Positions 1 to 10,415 of a stretch of DNA of 64,000 nt are shown piece after piece (position 1 is the stretch's first letter; each line of letters starts with the position of its first letter). The stretch is taken from the NCBI RefSeq assembly GCF_014170335.1, contig NZ_LZZS01000005.1, forward strand, positions 434,001 through 498,000. Reading direction: 5' to 3'. Under the pieces are notes generated by a model. That model worked only from the letters and a program-made list of their open reading frames with translations. It was not told the DNA's origin and made no database searches. The stretch comes from Achromobacter sp. UMC46 (GTDB taxonomy: Bacteria; Pseudomonadota; Gammaproteobacteria; Burkholderiales; Burkholderiaceae_B). Both the position numbers and the translations under genes were made by a program.

Positions 1-525
1 GATGGCTGCCAATTCCTTCTCCAGCGCCGCCGGCATTGATTCGGCCCGGCGCAGGCTGCGTAACAATGCGGGGTCGTGGGCGAGGAAGACTTTGCCGATG
101 GCCGATGTGGTCAAGCCTTCGCGCCGCCCACGAGGGCTGGCCACACGCAGGCTACCGTGACCTTCCACGGCATCGATGTAGAGGTATTCCCGCGTGCCGC
201 AGGGCACCGCTAGGTAGCAGGTCTCGCCACTGCGCTCGGCCAGTGCGCGCAACGCGGGTGCAAATGCGGTACGCAAGCCTGCATCGGCATCTGCCAACGG
301 CTGAGCAATCTCGCGCAGGCGCAACCCGAGCGCGTAGCGCGTGCCGTAGCGGGAAACGTATCCCATCGCGGCCAGGGTGTTGAGTAACCCATGCAGCGTG
401 CTCTTGTGCAGGTTGAGCTGCGCGGCGAGATCGACCAAACGCGCTTCGCCTCCTGCCGCAGCAATGGCTTCGAGCAGCAGCATAGCTCGCTCCAAGGATT
501 GGATGCGCCGATTTTCGTCAATCAT
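1..525 (-). CDS. IclR-family transcriptional regulator (3' part cut by window edge)
   Basis: The minus strand is open from an ATG at 525 to the window edge, giving 175 codons. It begins MIDENRRIQSLERAMLLLEA, followed by a winged-helix segment (LVDLAAQLNLHKSTLHGLLN, about residues 31-50) typical of the IclR N-terminal domain. The start of the effector domain follows (SGETCYLAVP, then GLTTSAIGKVFLA). IclR proteins are usually about 250 aa, so about 75 residues lie outside the window. Such dimeric regulators repress or activate catabolic operons. The target cannot be told because the neighbour on the left is not visible. Family call is firm, role unknown. Confidence 0.85.
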   Translation of the reverse strand, partial: MIDENRRIQSLERAMLLLEAIAAAGGEARLVDLAAQLNLHKSTLHGLLNTLAAMGYVSRYGTRYALGLRLREIAQPLADADAGLRTAFAPALRALAERSGETCYLAVPCGTREYLYIDAVEGHGSLRVASPRGRREGLTTSAIGKVFLAHDPALLRSLRRAESMPAALEKELAAI

Positions 526-675
526 GAACCATTTTCTCAGAAGCTCCGCCCGAATACCGGATGGGCAATAGAGTTTGACATTGTAAAACCTTTACACCAT
601 CCAATATTAATGCGAATCCGTGACTGAGCCAGGCGTCAGCCTACTGACTGTCCTCTGAAGCGCCCTATAATTTAT

Positions 676-686
676 GGTGTCAGACT
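676..686 (+). repeat. Dispersed REP-like motif, copy 1
   Basis: An exact copy of GGTGTCAGACT in the intergenic space between the IclR gene and guaA, flanked by AT-rich bases. The same 11-mer or its complement recurs ten more times in the window (four of those with one mismatch). Confidence 0.7.
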
Positions 687-719
687 ACATTTCCCCAACC
701 GACAGATAGTGATTGAGTA

Positions 720-746
720 TAAAAAAAGGCGCCGAAGCGCCTTTTT
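720..746. terminator. Bidirectional intrinsic terminator downstream of guaA
   Basis: An A-run, the short hairpin GGCGC-CGAA-GCGCC and a T-run (AAAAAAAGGCGCCGAAGCGC then CTTTTTT). It works as a rho-independent terminator on either strand. It lies about 26 nt past the guaA stop codon on the minus strand. Confidence 0.85.
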
Positions 747-771
747 TACTCACCGAAGGACTGCAGCAGGA

Positions 772-2364
772 TTACTCCCACTCAATCGTCGCCGGCGGCT
801 TGCTCGACACGTCATAAACCACGCGATTAATCCCGCGCACTTCATTAATAATCCGCGACGAAACCCGAGCCAGCAACGGATGCGGCAGCGGCGCCCAGTC
901 GGCCGTCATGAAGTCGAACGTCTGCACGGCACGCAGCGCCACGACATACTCATACGTCCGCCCGTCGCCCATCACACCCACCGACTTCACCGGCAGGAAA
1001 ACCGCAAACGCTTGCGACGTCAGCTCATACCAGGTCAAGCCACTAGCTTCATCCTTGGTATTACGCAGTTCTTCAATGAAGATCGCATCCGCGCGGCGCA
1101 GCAGTTCGGCATATTCATGCTTCACTTCGCCCAGGATCCGCACGCCCAGGCCGGGGCCGGGGAACGGGTGGCGGTAGACCATCTGCGGCGGCAGGCCCAA
1201 GGCCACGCCCAGTTCGCGGACTTCGTCCTTGAACAGTTCGCGTAGCGGCTCCAGCAGTTGCAGGTTCAGCGTGTCCGGCAGGCCGCCCACGTTGTGGTGC
1301 GACTTGATAGACGTAGCCTTGCCCGTCTTGGCGCCGGCGGATTCGATGACGTCGGGGTAGATCGTGCCCTGGGCCAGCCACTTGGCGCTTTGCTGCTTGC
1401 CGGCTTGTTCCTGGAACACTTCGACGAATTCGCGGCCGATGATCTTGCGCTTGGCTTCCGGGTCGGCGACGCCGGACAGCTTACCCATGAATTGCGCGGT
1501 GGCATCGACGTGAATGATTTTCACGCCCATGTTTTCGGCGAAGGTCTGCATGACCTGCTTGCCTTCGTCCAAACGCAACAGACCGTGGTCGACGAAGACG
1601 CAGGTGAGCTGGTCGCCGATGGCCTTGTGGATCAGGGCAGCGGCAACGGACGAATCCACGCCGCCGGACAGGCCCAGGATGACTTCGTCGGCGCCGACTT
1701 GCTCGCGGATGCGGGCAACGGCTTCCGAGACGTAGTCGGGCATGTTCCAGTCGCCCTGGCATTCGCAGATCTCGTTCACGAAGCGGGCCAGCATGGCCTT
1801 GCCTTGGACGGTGTGCGTGACTTCGGGGTGGAACTGGACAGCGTAGAAGCGGCGGTCTTCGTCGGCCATGCCGGCGATGGGACACGACGGCGTGGACGCC
1901 ATGATCTTGAAGCCCGGGGGCAGCTCGGTGACCTTGTCGCCGTGGCTCATCCAGACCTTCAGCATGCCGTGGCCTTCAGGCGTGGTGAAGTCTGCCAGGC
2001 CGTCCAGCAGCTTGGTGTGGCCGTGGGCGCGGACTTCGGCATAGCCGAATTCGCGGTGGTCCGAGAAGCTGACCACGCCGCCCAATTGCTGCGCCATGGA
2101 CTGCATGCCGTAGCAGATGCCCAGGACAGGCACGCCCAGCTCGAACACGGCGTGGGGCACGCGCATGGAGCCTTCTTCGTAGGCGGAAGCGTGGCTGCCC
2201 GACAGGATGATGCCCTTCAGGCCTTGCGCCATCTGTTCACGCACGAAGGCGTCGTCGACGTCGCCGGGGTGGACTTCAGAATAGACGCCGGCTTCGCGCA
2301 CGCGGCGGGCGATCAGCTGGGTGACTTGCGAACCGTAGTCAAGAATGAGGATGCGCTGGTGCAT
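772..2364 (-). CDS. guaA: GMP synthase (glutamine-hydrolysing)
   Basis: Makes GMP from XMP, ATP and glutamine in the last step of guanine nucleotide synthesis; cytosolic. The 530-aa product starts [21 protein letters not shown] chose this ATG because the family begins here; the upstream 38-codon extension reads through an intergenic repeat. The class I amidotransferase domain has nucleophile C84 (LGICYGM) with H179 and E181 (QFHPE). The ATP-pyrophosphatase P-loop SGGVDSS is at about 233-239, and the C-terminal dimerisation domain ends in TIEWE. Full length for the family. It lies downstream of guaB on the same strand, with a hairpin-rich 186-bp spacer between them, the usual guaBA order. Confidence 0.98.
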   Translation of the reverse strand: MHQRILILDYGSQVTQLIARRVREAGVYSEVHPGDVDDAFVREQMAQGLKGIILSGSHASAYEEGSMRVPHAVFELGVPVLGICYGMQSMAQQLGGVVSFSDHREFGYAEVRAHGHTKLLDGLADFTTPEGHGMLKVWMSHGDKVTELPPGFKIMASTPSCPIAGMADEDRRFYAVQFHPEVTHTVQGKAMLARFVNEICECQGDWNMPDYVSEAVARIREQVGADEVILGLSGGVDSSVAAALIHKAIGDQLTCVFVDHGLLRLDEGKQVMQTFAENMGVKIIHVDATAQFMGKLSGVADPEAKRKIIGREFVEVFQEQAGKQQSAKWLAQGTIYPDVIESAGAKTGKATSIKSHHNVGGLPDTLNLQLLEPLRELFKDEVRELGVALGLPPQMVYRHPFPGPGLGVRILGEVKHEYAELLRRADAIFIEELRNTKDEASGLTWYELTSQAFAVFLPVKSVGVMGDGRTYEYVVALRAVQTFDFMTADWAPLPHPLLARVSSRIINEVRGINRVVYDVSSKPPATIEWE

Positions 2365-2388
2365 GGAGACTCTACCCGTTAGAAATAA

Positions 2389-2460
2389 AAAATGCCCCCA
2401 CGCCGCACCCGCTGAGCGGGCTTGCTGCCCCCCGAGGGGGCTGTTTTGTCTAGGGGCGGC
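2389..2460 (-). terminator. Hairpin-rich intergenic element ending in a T-run between guaB and guaA
   Basis: Read on the minus strand there is a GC hairpin (GCCCCCTCGGGGGGC), a second small hairpin (CCGCTCAGCGG), then GTGGGGGCATTTTTTATTT. The first GCCCCC can also pair with the last GGGGGC to give one long stem before the T-run. Related GC-rich intergenic sequence appears near 30730-30830. It may attenuate read-through from guaB into guaA. Confidence 0.5.
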
Positions 2461-2474
2461 CCGTCGACAAAACC

Positions 2475-2517
2475 GCACCGGCAGAACCGCGCATTGATTT
2501 CGCGATTCTGCCGGTGC
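2475..2517 (-). terminator. Perfect 12-bp inverted repeat just downstream of guaB
   Basis: Arms GCACCGGCAGAA (2475-2486) and TTCTGCCGGTGC (2506-2517) are perfectly complementary around a 19-nt loop. On the minus strand the hairpin sits about 34 nt past the guaB stop and is followed by GGTTTTG. Plausible terminator or mRNA-stabilising stem; the U-tract is weak. Confidence 0.5.
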
Positions 2518-2550
2518 GTAATGCGTGGCATGGAGGTTGACTGTACTGGA

Positions 2551-4146
<1,596 letters not shown>

Positions 4147-4180
4147 TTATTCGTCAACGATTCACGACACCGGTAATTTA

Positions 4181-4219
4181 TTTTACCCGGATGATATTGA
4201 CGGATATTTTTACCCGGAT
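4181..4219. promoter_or_regulatory. Paired direct repeats TTTTACCCGGAT upstream of the DUF2239 gene
   Basis: TTTTACCCGGAT occurs at 4181-4192 and again at 4208-4219, 27 bp start to start, in an AT-rich stretch about 50-90 bp before the start codon at 4271. Each copy is followed by a near-identical tail (GATAT or CATAA). A spacing of about 2.5 helical turns and promoter position suggest a regulator-binding site. The regulator is not identifiable from this window. Confidence 0.55.
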
Positions 4220-4270
4220 CATAATTCGAACCTGCTTAACTCTTAGCGTGGGCATCAAGCCCTTATCGCC

Positions 4271-4906
4271 ATGAACCTCATCGCCTCTGCCCCCTCTTAC
4301 ACCGCCTTCGAAGGCCACCGCATCCTTGCCGCCGGGCCGTTGGCCGAGGTGGCACTAGCCGTCAAACAGGCGCAGGGCAGCCAGAATGGCCAGGCGCTGC
4401 TGGTGTTCCAGGACGGCACGGGCCAGCAGACGGACCTGGACTTGAGCGGCGACGACGCGCAGATCATCGCGCGCCACACGCCGCCCCCGACTGCAGACGC
4501 GCCTGCCGCCGAACCCGACGCCGCCGCTGATGCGGCCGAAACAGCGCCCCGAGGCCGCGGCAGGCCGAAACTGGGCGTGGTGCCCCGCGAAGTCACCCTG
4601 CTGCCCCGCCATTGGGACTGGCTGGGCGCGCAACCCGGCGGCGCCTCGGTGGCGCTGCGCAAACTGGTGGAACAGGCGCGCCGCGAAAACGAGGCGCGGG
4701 ACCAGCAGCGCCAACGGCAAGAGGCCGCCTACCGGTTCATGTCCAGCATGGCGGGCAACCTGGCAGGTTTCGAGGAAGCGACGCGCGCGTTGTACGCGGA
4801 AGACCGCGATCGCTTTGCGCAGTGTCTTGCCACGTGGCCGCAAGACGTGCGCGCCTACGCCATGAGCCTGGCGTGGCCGACGACAATCGAGACGGAATGG
4901 AATTGA
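4271..4906 (+). CDS. DUF2239 family protein
   Basis: 211 aa, cytosolic, no signal peptide or membrane segment. The N-terminal half resembles the DUF2239 start (YTAFEGHRILAAGPLAEVAL). It is followed by an Ala/Pro/Asp linker, a basic GRGRPKLGVV segment and the conserved block REVTLLPRHWDWLGAQPGGA. A helical, Arg/Gln-rich C-terminal half ends the protein. The GRGRPK stretch resembles an AT-hook, so nucleic-acid binding is possible, but function is unknown for the family. The paired ACCCGGAT repeats upstream suggest it is regulated. No strong ribosome site is visible. Confidence 0.8.
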   Translation: MNLIASAPSYTAFEGHRILAAGPLAEVALAVKQAQGSQNGQALLVFQDGTGQQTDLDLSGDDAQIIARHTPPPTADAPAAEPDAAADAAETAPRGRGRPKLGVVPREVTLLPRHWDWLGAQPGGASVALRKLVEQARRENEARDQQRQRQEAAYRFMSSMAGNLAGFEEATRALYAEDRDRFAQCLATWPQDVRAYAMSLAWPTTIETEWN

Positions 4907-4993
4907 CCCTGCATTAACGTGTTCAGGATCCGGCGGGTTTCGGTACCATGGGCGGTGAGTCCGTCTTCACCATCCCACTCTCCGGATCGCTGC

Positions 4994-6397
4994 ATGCCAC
5001 AACTTGTATTGCTGCTATTGGGTGTCCCCTATCTGCGCAAACGCTGGCGCGCCCTATCCGCCGTCGGCGCGATCTTCCTGGCGTCAGGCATATTCGTCTT
5101 CATCGACGCGCTCGACAACGCCCTGTACTTCCCCTTGAATGCGTTTGCCGTGCTCTTCATCATTGAAGGGGTGGCGACGCTCTTGATCGCCTCGTCCGGC
5201 GTGGGCGGGCAGCGTGTCTTGCGCTACACCAAGGGCGTGTTCGTGCTGCTGGCGGGCAGCTTGATCCTGATCGGGCACCACCACGGGCATTTCGTGCTGT
5301 CGATGATTTTCGGCGCGCTGTTCCTGATGGACGGCGTGCTGCAATGCCTGGCGGCCTATGTCGTGCGCTACGACCGCTGGCGCTATGCCTTTGGCGCCGG
5401 GGTGGCCGAAATCTTGCTGGCCATCTTCTTTTTCCAGCCCTACCCCACGCATTACGTCGGCACGGTGCCGTATTGCCTGGGGCTGTTCCTGGCCATCGCG
5501 GGCCTGAAATTGCTGTGGCTGGCGCGGCGCGTCAAACACCTGGCGTCGAATCCCGCCCTTGCGGCCAACGACTCGTCTGATTACCTGCCTGCCGCGCCCG
5601 CCGCCGCAACACCGGTCTGGGACGGCCCGCCCGCCGATTCCGAGCGGGCGCTTACGGTCCACGTCTGGACGCCGTCGGGGTCGGCCAAGGCCGAAACGCG
5701 CACCTACCCCGTCGTCGACCGCTACATCGCGGCCGTCGATGTGAACGGGGTGATTTCCACCGGGCACGCCGCTTTGGAGTCCCCCGAGGGCATCTACATC
5801 AGCCTGTATCCCAAGGAAGAAATCGACCGGTCGCCCGACGAGTTCGGCAACCTGCTGCGCGCCACGCCCGACAACGATATCCCCGGCGTGTACCAGCCGG
5901 ACTACGCCACCGAATCCAAAGCCTGGTGCCCGTCCACCATGCGCGTGCGCATCCGGAATTACGACGCCGAAAAGCTGGCCGCATTCTGGAACGAATACCG
6001 GCAGGACAGCACCTACAACCTGACCCACCGCAACTGCTCAAGCTCGGTAGCGCGCGCGCTGGACGCCGCGCTGGACGGCGTGGTCGGCCGCCTGCATGGC
6101 AGCCAGGCCGGATGGCGCGTCCTGGTCCGGCTGCTGCTGACGCCCGAGCTGTGGGTGGCATCGCAGATCCGCAAGCGCGCCATCACGATGGCCTGGACGC
6201 CGGGGCTGACCCTGGACTACGCCCGCGCCATGAGCATGCTGGCCGACCCGCGGCCGTTCGGCTGGTGGAAGATGTCGCAAAAGGCGCTGCGCCACATCGC
6301 CGTGCTTCGCGCGCGGTGGCGGGCCCAGGACCGCAGCGCGCCGCAGCGCGGCCAACAGGGACCTGCGGGGCTGCCGGGATCGGGGCCTGAAGCGTGA
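4994..6397 (+). CDS. HdeD/DUF308-like membrane protein with a C-terminal papain-like (NlpC/P60-type) domain
   Basis: About 467 aa when started at MPQLVLLLLGVPYLRKRW (4994); the in-frame upstream extension is Pro/Ser-rich and unlikely to be translated. Residues about 1-185 contain six or so hydrophobic helices in the HdeD/DUF308 pattern (LYFPLNAFAVLFIIEGVATL, FVLSMIFGALFLMDGVLQ). After a linker, the C-terminal half has a conserved His in VISTGHAALE and a Cys in TYNLTHRNCSSSVARALDA, spaced as in permuted papain-fold hydrolases. The catalytic reading is my inference. It may sense or process something at the membrane. No operon partner: a pseudogene follows on the opposite strand. Confidence 0.65.
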   Translation: MPQLVLLLLGVPYLRKRWRALSAVGAIFLASGIFVFIDALDNALYFPLNAFAVLFIIEGVATLLIASSGVGGQRVLRYTKGVFVLLAGSLILIGHHHGHFVLSMIFGALFLMDGVLQCLAAYVVRYDRWRYAFGAGVAEILLAIFFFQPYPTHYVGTVPYCLGLFLAIAGLKLLWLARRVKHLASNPALAANDSSDYLPAAPAAATPVWDGPPADSERALTVHVWTPSGSAKAETRTYPVVDRYIAAVDVNGVISTGHAALESPEGIYISLYPKEEIDRSPDEFGNLLRATPDNDIPGVYQPDYATESKAWCPSTMRVRIRNYDAEKLAAFWNEYRQDSTYNLTHRNCSSSVARALDAALDGVVGRLHGSQAGWRVLVRLLLTPELWVASQIRKRAITMAWTPGLTLDYARAMSMLADPRPFGWWKMSQKALRHIAVLRARWRAQDRSAPQRGQQGPAGLPGSGPEA

Positions 6398-6401
6398 CCG
6401 C

Positions 6402-6822
6402 TTAACCACCGCCGTCGGCGACGCCGGTTCCATTCGCCAGCGCCGTCTTGAACGCGCTGCGATAGGCGAAGAGGCCCGGCGGGCCGCCGGTCATGACGAA
6501 CAGCACATTGCTGCCGGGTGCGTGCTTGCCCTGTTCGATATCGGCAAGCAAACCTGCGAATGCCTTGCCGCTATACACCGGGTCCAGCAGCCGACCTTCG
6601 GACCGTGCCACCGGCCGTCACAGCGCCGAACATTCCTGGCGTGGGCACCCCGTAGCGTTCGCCTCGATGCGATCCATCCACGCGGATCGCGGGTTTGACG
6701 TAGCGCTGCACGCCTTGCAGGTGGTTCGGCCGTGCCGCAGCCAGACGATCCATTTTCTGGATCGGCGTCGGTGCGCCGGCAAGCGGCACCGCCGGGAAGT
6801 GGTCCAGGCGAATCTTCTCCAT
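6402..6822 (-). pseudogene. D-cysteine desulfhydrase / ACC-deaminase-like remnant
   Basis: The 5' piece reads MEKIRLDHFPAVPLAGAPTP then IQKMDRLA, the start of PLP-dependent D-cysteine desulfhydrases (normally about 330 aa). Most of the middle is missing. A short segment (RYGVPTPGMFGAV) then shifts frame near 6610 into the correct C-terminal sequence (ARSEGRLLDPVYSGKAFAGL, then LFVMTGGPPGLFAY). So there is at least one large internal deletion plus a frameshift. The family releases pyruvate, H2S and ammonia from D-cysteine; this copy cannot be active. Confidence 0.8.
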
Positions 6823-6923
6823 GCCCAAGCTTCGGGCCATCCCTTTGGGTGTTCGCGCGAATTGCGCTTTAATCGGTACAGGCGGGCGGGCTTTCCGCGC
6901 CCGCGCAAACTATAGGGTGCGCC

Positions 6924-7304
6924 ATGGCCATCGCCAAGAACTTCCTGCTGTATGACGGAGACTGCCCCTTCTGCTCGAACTACGTCCGGATGCTGCAACT
7001 GCAAAAGGCCGTGGGCCCGATCGATCTGCTCAACATGCGCGACCACCCGGATCTGGCGGTGGCGTACAAGGCCCAAGGGTACGACTTGAACCAAGGCATG
7101 CTGCTGCACCTGGACGGCCAGGACTATTGGGGCGCCGACTGCATCAACCGGCTGGCGCTGATCAGCACCGGCAACGACCTGTTCAACAGCTTCAACGCCG
7201 CCGTCTTCCGCAACCGGTGCCTGTCGACCGCGCTCTACCCCTTCATGCGCACAGGCAGGAGCCTGGCGCTGACCTTGCTGGGCAAGAAGAAGATGCAGAT
7301 GTGA
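6924..7304 (+). CDS. DCC-family thiol-disulfide oxidoreductase-like protein (DUF393)
   Basis: 126 aa. The N-terminus has the family signature YDGDCPFCSNYVR with the CxxC pair at C14 and C17, then a thioredoxin-like pattern (DLLNMRDHPDL, LHLDGQDYWGADCINRLALI). Length is normal for DUF393. The CxxC suggests redox activity, but no substrate is known for the family. It stands alone between a pseudogene and a convergent LysR gene. Confidence 0.85.
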   Translation: MAIAKNFLLYDGDCPFCSNYVRMLQLQKAVGPIDLLNMRDHPDLAVAYKAQGYDLNQGMLLHLDGQDYWGADCINRLALISTGNDLFNSFNAAVFRNRCLSTALYPFMRTGRSLALTLLGKKKMQM

Positions 7305-7329
7305 CGGCGCCGTCGCGGCCACGGAAGGC

Positions 7330-8214
7330 TCACTTGGCCGCGACGCCCACCACCCGTTGCAGGAACGCGTCCAACGCCGGATTGTCGTGCTGCGCGTGCC
7401 AGGCCAGATACATGTCCGCGTAAAGGTCGCGCTGGCCGATCGGGCGGAACTCCACGCCTTCAAACCGCAACTCCCGCGCCGAATCCGGCACGATGCCCAC
7501 GCCCAGTCCCGCCCGCACCAGCGCCAGCAAAGTGTGCGTCTGCCCCGCCCGCTGCACATAGTCGGGCTGCACGTCGGCCAGCCCGAAAGCGCCCACGATG
7601 CGGTCATAGAAGTACTTGCCTTCACGCGGCGAATACAGCACGAAAGGCTGGCCCTGCAATAGACGCAACGGCACGGTATCGTGTTCGCACAAGGGGGAAC
7701 CGGCGGGCAGCGCCAGCACCAGCGGTTCGCGTTCGATCAACCGCGATTCGATGCCGGCCTGCTGCGGCACGCTGCGCGCCAGGATGGCGTCCAGTTCACG
7801 CGCCAGCAACAGGCGCGCCAGATCGGTGCTGACGGTTTCGCGAAGCTGGATCTCGACGCCCGCCAGCAGCTTGCGCGCCTGCATGATCATCGACGGCATC
7901 AGCCGATACGACGCGACGGCGGTGAAACCCAACGTGATGTGCCCGGCCTCGCCCCCTGAGGTGCGCCGCGCCGTCGCGGCCGCGCGCGCCGAGAACTCCA
8001 GCAGATGCCGTGCATCGCGCAGGAACCGCCTGCCCGCCGCGCTAAGCAGCACCTGCCGGCTATTGCGTTCAAACAGCGTCACGCCCAGATCCTGTTCCAG
8101 CAATTGGATCTGCCGGGACAAGGGTGGCTGCGTCATGCACAACCGTTCGGCCGCCCGGCCGAAGTGCAGTTCCTCGGCGACGGCGATGAAACACTCCAAT
8201 TGACGGAATTCCAT
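7330..8214 (-). CDS. LysR-family transcriptional regulator, divergent from a Bug-type binding protein gene
   Basis: 294 aa starting MEFRQLECFIAVAEELHFGR, a typical LysR winged helix-turn-helix (AAERLCMTQPPLSRQIQLLE, about residues 20-39). The periplasmic-binding-protein-like effector domain follows (PLVLALPAGSPL, GLGVGIVPDSARELRFEGV). An earlier in-frame start (8238) would add only eight residues. It is divergent from the tctC/Bug-like gene at 8393 with about 180 bp between, the usual layout for a LysR regulator and its target, so it probably controls that gene and the dehydrogenase behind it in response to a small carboxylate. Confidence 0.9.
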   Translation of the reverse strand: MEFRQLECFIAVAEELHFGRAAERLCMTQPPLSRQIQLLEQDLGVTLFERNSRQVLLSAAGRRFLRDARHLLEFSARAAATARRTSGGEAGHITLGFTAVASYRLMPSMIMQARKLLAGVEIQLRETVSTDLARLLLARELDAILARSVPQQAGIESRLIEREPLVLALPAGSPLCEHDTVPLRLLQGQPFVLYSPREGKYFYDRIVGAFGLADVQPDYVQRAGQTHTLLALVRAGLGVGIVPDSARELRFEGVEFRPIGQRDLYADMYLAWHAQHDNPALDAFLQRVVGVAAK

Positions 8215-8392
8215 CGATTCAACTCTTGAATTGATCAATGCTATTTATAGCTCGAACGGCTATCCATCAACAGCCGTTTCTATACTCGGCGACAAGGCCG
8301 CACACCGGCCCGCAGGAACCAAAGGAGCGCTTTCGCAACACGTTTCATCCGCGGCAGATGCCGCCCCCAACGCCTAAAAAGAGAAAAGAGAC

Positions 8393-9388
8393 ATGGAGAC
8401 ACCCCCCATCGCCCGCCAACGCGTCCGGCTCATCGCCGCGGCGCTGGCCCTGGCCGCCACCGCCGCGTTGCCCTGGAACGCCAGCGCCGCCGGGTATCCG
8501 GAGCGCCCGATCAACCTGATCGTCCCCTTCTCGCCGGGCGGGGGCACCGACATCTCGGCGCGCCTGCTGGCTGCCGCCCTGGGCGACAAGCTGGCGTCAT
8601 CGGTGGTGGTGGACAACCGCCCCGGCGCGGGCGGACAGATCGCCGCCGACCTGGTGGCGCGGTCACCCGCCGACGGCTATACGCTGCTGTTCGCCAATTC
8701 CGGCATGCTCGCCATCAACCCGTGGATCTACAAGCTGCACTCGGACCCCGCCACCGCGTTTGCGCCCGTGTCGCTGTTTTCGGACCTGCCTTTCGTGCTG
8801 GTCGTGCCGACCGGCTTGCCGGCCAAGAACGTCGCCGAATTGGTGACGCTGGCGCGTGCGGAACCGGGCAAGCACACGTTTGCCAGCTCCGGCACCGGCG
8901 GCGCCCCGCACCTGTCTGCCGAGATCTTCCAGCAAGCCACCGGGGTGGACCTGATGCATGTGCCTTATAAAGGCGGCGGTCCGGCCATGACGGACCTGAT
9001 GGCGGGCCGGGTGGACATGCTGTTCGCCTCGGTGTTGGAAACCATGCCCTACGTCACCGGGGGCAAGCTCCGGGCGCTGGCGGTAACGGGCGCCGCGCGC
9101 TCGCCCGCCATGCCGGACGTGCCGACCATCGACGAAGCCGGTGTCAAAAACGCGCAATCCGGCTCCTGGACCGCGGTGCTGGCGCCGGCGGGCACGCCAC
9201 CCGCCGTGATCGACAAGCTGTCGCAGGCGATCCGCGAGGTCGCCGCCGACCCCGCCATGAAGACCAAGCTGGAATCCCAGGGCGCCGTGGCGCACGGCTC
9301 TACCCCGCAGCAGTTGCAGGAGCTGGCCGCCAGCGAACGTGCACGCTACGGGCAGATCATCAAAACCCGCAACATCCAGACCAACTGA
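8393..9388 (+). CDS. Bug-family (TctC-like) tripartite tricarboxylate transporter receptor
   Basis: 331 aa with a signal peptide (residues about 1-30, RLIAAALALAATAALPWNAS then ASA-AG). The mature part has the Bug hallmarks: YPERPINLIVPFSPGGGTDI, VVDNRPGAGGQIAADLVA, and ASSGTGGAPHLSAEIFQQ followed by VPYKGGGPAMTDLMAGRVD. This periplasmic protein binds a carboxylated ligand. No membrane subunits (TctA/TctB) are nearby, as is common for the many orphan Bug proteins of Alcaligenaceae. Start supported by an AAAGAGAC ribosome site. It is followed by a terminator-like stem and a 2-hydroxyacid dehydrogenase. Confidence 0.93.
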   Translation: METPPIARQRVRLIAAALALAATAALPWNASAAGYPERPINLIVPFSPGGGTDISARLLAAALGDKLASSVVVDNRPGAGGQIAADLVARSPADGYTLLFANSGMLAINPWIYKLHSDPATAFAPVSLFSDLPFVLVVPTGLPAKNVAELVTLARAEPGKHTFASSGTGGAPHLSAEIFQQATGVDLMHVPYKGGGPAMTDLMAGRVDMLFASVLETMPYVTGGKLRALAVTGAARSPAMPDVPTIDEAGVKNAQSGSWTAVLAPAGTPPAVIDKLSQAIREVAADPAMKTKLESQGAVAHGSTPQQLQELAASERARYGQIIKTRNIQTN

Positions 9389-9394
9389 TCCCAC

Positions 9395-9418
9395 CCGGCC
9401 CGTTCACCGGGCCTTTTT
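9395..9418 (+). terminator. Hairpin with T-run after the Bug gene
   Basis: GGCCCG-TTCA-CCGGGCC followed by TTTTTC, a few bases past the stop codon at 9388. It lies inside the 43-bp gap before the next gene, so it may lower read-through rather than separate the two genes completely. Confidence 0.7.
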
Positions 9419-9431
9419 CAAAGCCGTATCC

Positions 9432-10397
9432 ATGACAGAACCCCTGCCCGCTTCCGCCGCCCACCTGCTGATGGTCGGCCCCCTGCTACCCGAGCTGGTG
9501 GCCGACCTGGCGTCCCGCTACCGCGTCCACCGCTTGTGGGAAGCCGCCGACCCCGCAGCCTTGCTGCGCGAACATGGGCCGTCCATCCGCGGCATCGCCA
9601 CCAGCGGCCGCTTCGGCGCCACGCGTGAATTGATCGACGCCTTGCCCGCGCTGGAAGGCATTTTCAGTTTTGGCGTGGGCTACGACACCATCGACCTGGC
9701 GGCCGCGCAGGAGCGCGGCGTCGTCGTCACCAACACGCCCGGCGTGCTGGACGCGTGCGTGGCCGACACGGCGTTGGCGTTGATGCTGGCCGCGCCCCGC
9801 CGCATCGCCGAGGCCGACCGCTTCGTGCGGGCCGGCCGCTGGCCGAACGAAGGCTTCCCGCTGGGCACGCGCATGAGCGGCAAGCGCTGCGGCATTGCGG
9901 GGCTGGGCAACATCGGCCTGCAGATCGCCCGCCGCGCCGCGGCCTTCGACATGGAAATCCTCTACACCAGCCGCAAGCCGCGCGCTGATGCGCCCGCCGG
10001 TTACCGCTATTGCCCGGACATCATGTCCTTGGCCGCCGAATGCGATTTTCTGGTGCTGGCCGTTCCCGGCGGCGGCGCGACCCGCCACCTGGTGAACGCC
10101 GAAGTGCTGGACGCGCTGGGGCCCCAGGGCTGGTTGATCAACATCGCGCGCGGTACGGTCGTGGACGAAGCCGCGCTGGTCCGCGCCTTGCAGGCCAAGC
10201 GCATCGCCGGCGCGGGCCTGGACGTGTTCGAGCACGAACCGGCGACGCCGGCCGCGCTGAACGCGATGGACAACGTGGTGCTGCTGCCGCACATCGCCAG
10301 CGGCACGCATGAAACACGCCGCGCGATGGCCGACTTGATGGTCGCCAACCTGGACGGCTGGTTCCGGGATGAAAAGGTGCTGACGCGGGTGGTGTGA
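9432..10397 (+). CDS. D-isomer-specific 2-hydroxyacid dehydrogenase
   Basis: 321 aa starting MTEPLPASAAHLLMVGPLLP (9432). The upstream in-frame extension overlaps the preceding gene and its terminator. Substrate-binding segment FSFGVGYDTIDLAAAQERGV; NAD-binding GIAGLGNIGLQIARRAAAF; catalytic Arg in NIARGTVVDE, Glu in AGLDVFEHEP and His in LLPHIASGT. Reduces 2-keto acids or oxidises D-2-hydroxy acids with NAD(P)H; close to hydroxypyruvate/glyoxylate reductases. With the Bug receptor and LysR this forms a small carboxylate uptake-and-reduction cluster. Exact substrate unknown. Confidence 0.92.
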   Translation: MTEPLPASAAHLLMVGPLLPELVADLASRYRVHRLWEAADPAALLREHGPSIRGIATSGRFGATRELIDALPALEGIFSFGVGYDTIDLAAAQERGVVVTNTPGVLDACVADTALALMLAAPRRIAEADRFVRAGRWPNEGFPLGTRMSGKRCGIAGLGNIGLQIARRAAAFDMEILYTSRKPRADAPAGYRYCPDIMSLAAECDFLVLAVPGGGATRHLVNAEVLDALGPQGWLINIARGTVVDEAALVRALQAKRIAGAGLDVFEHEPATPAALNAMDNVVLLPHIASGTHETRRAMADLMVANLDGWFRDEKVLTRVV

Positions 10398-10415
10398 CCC
10401 GACGGCTGCCTGGAC

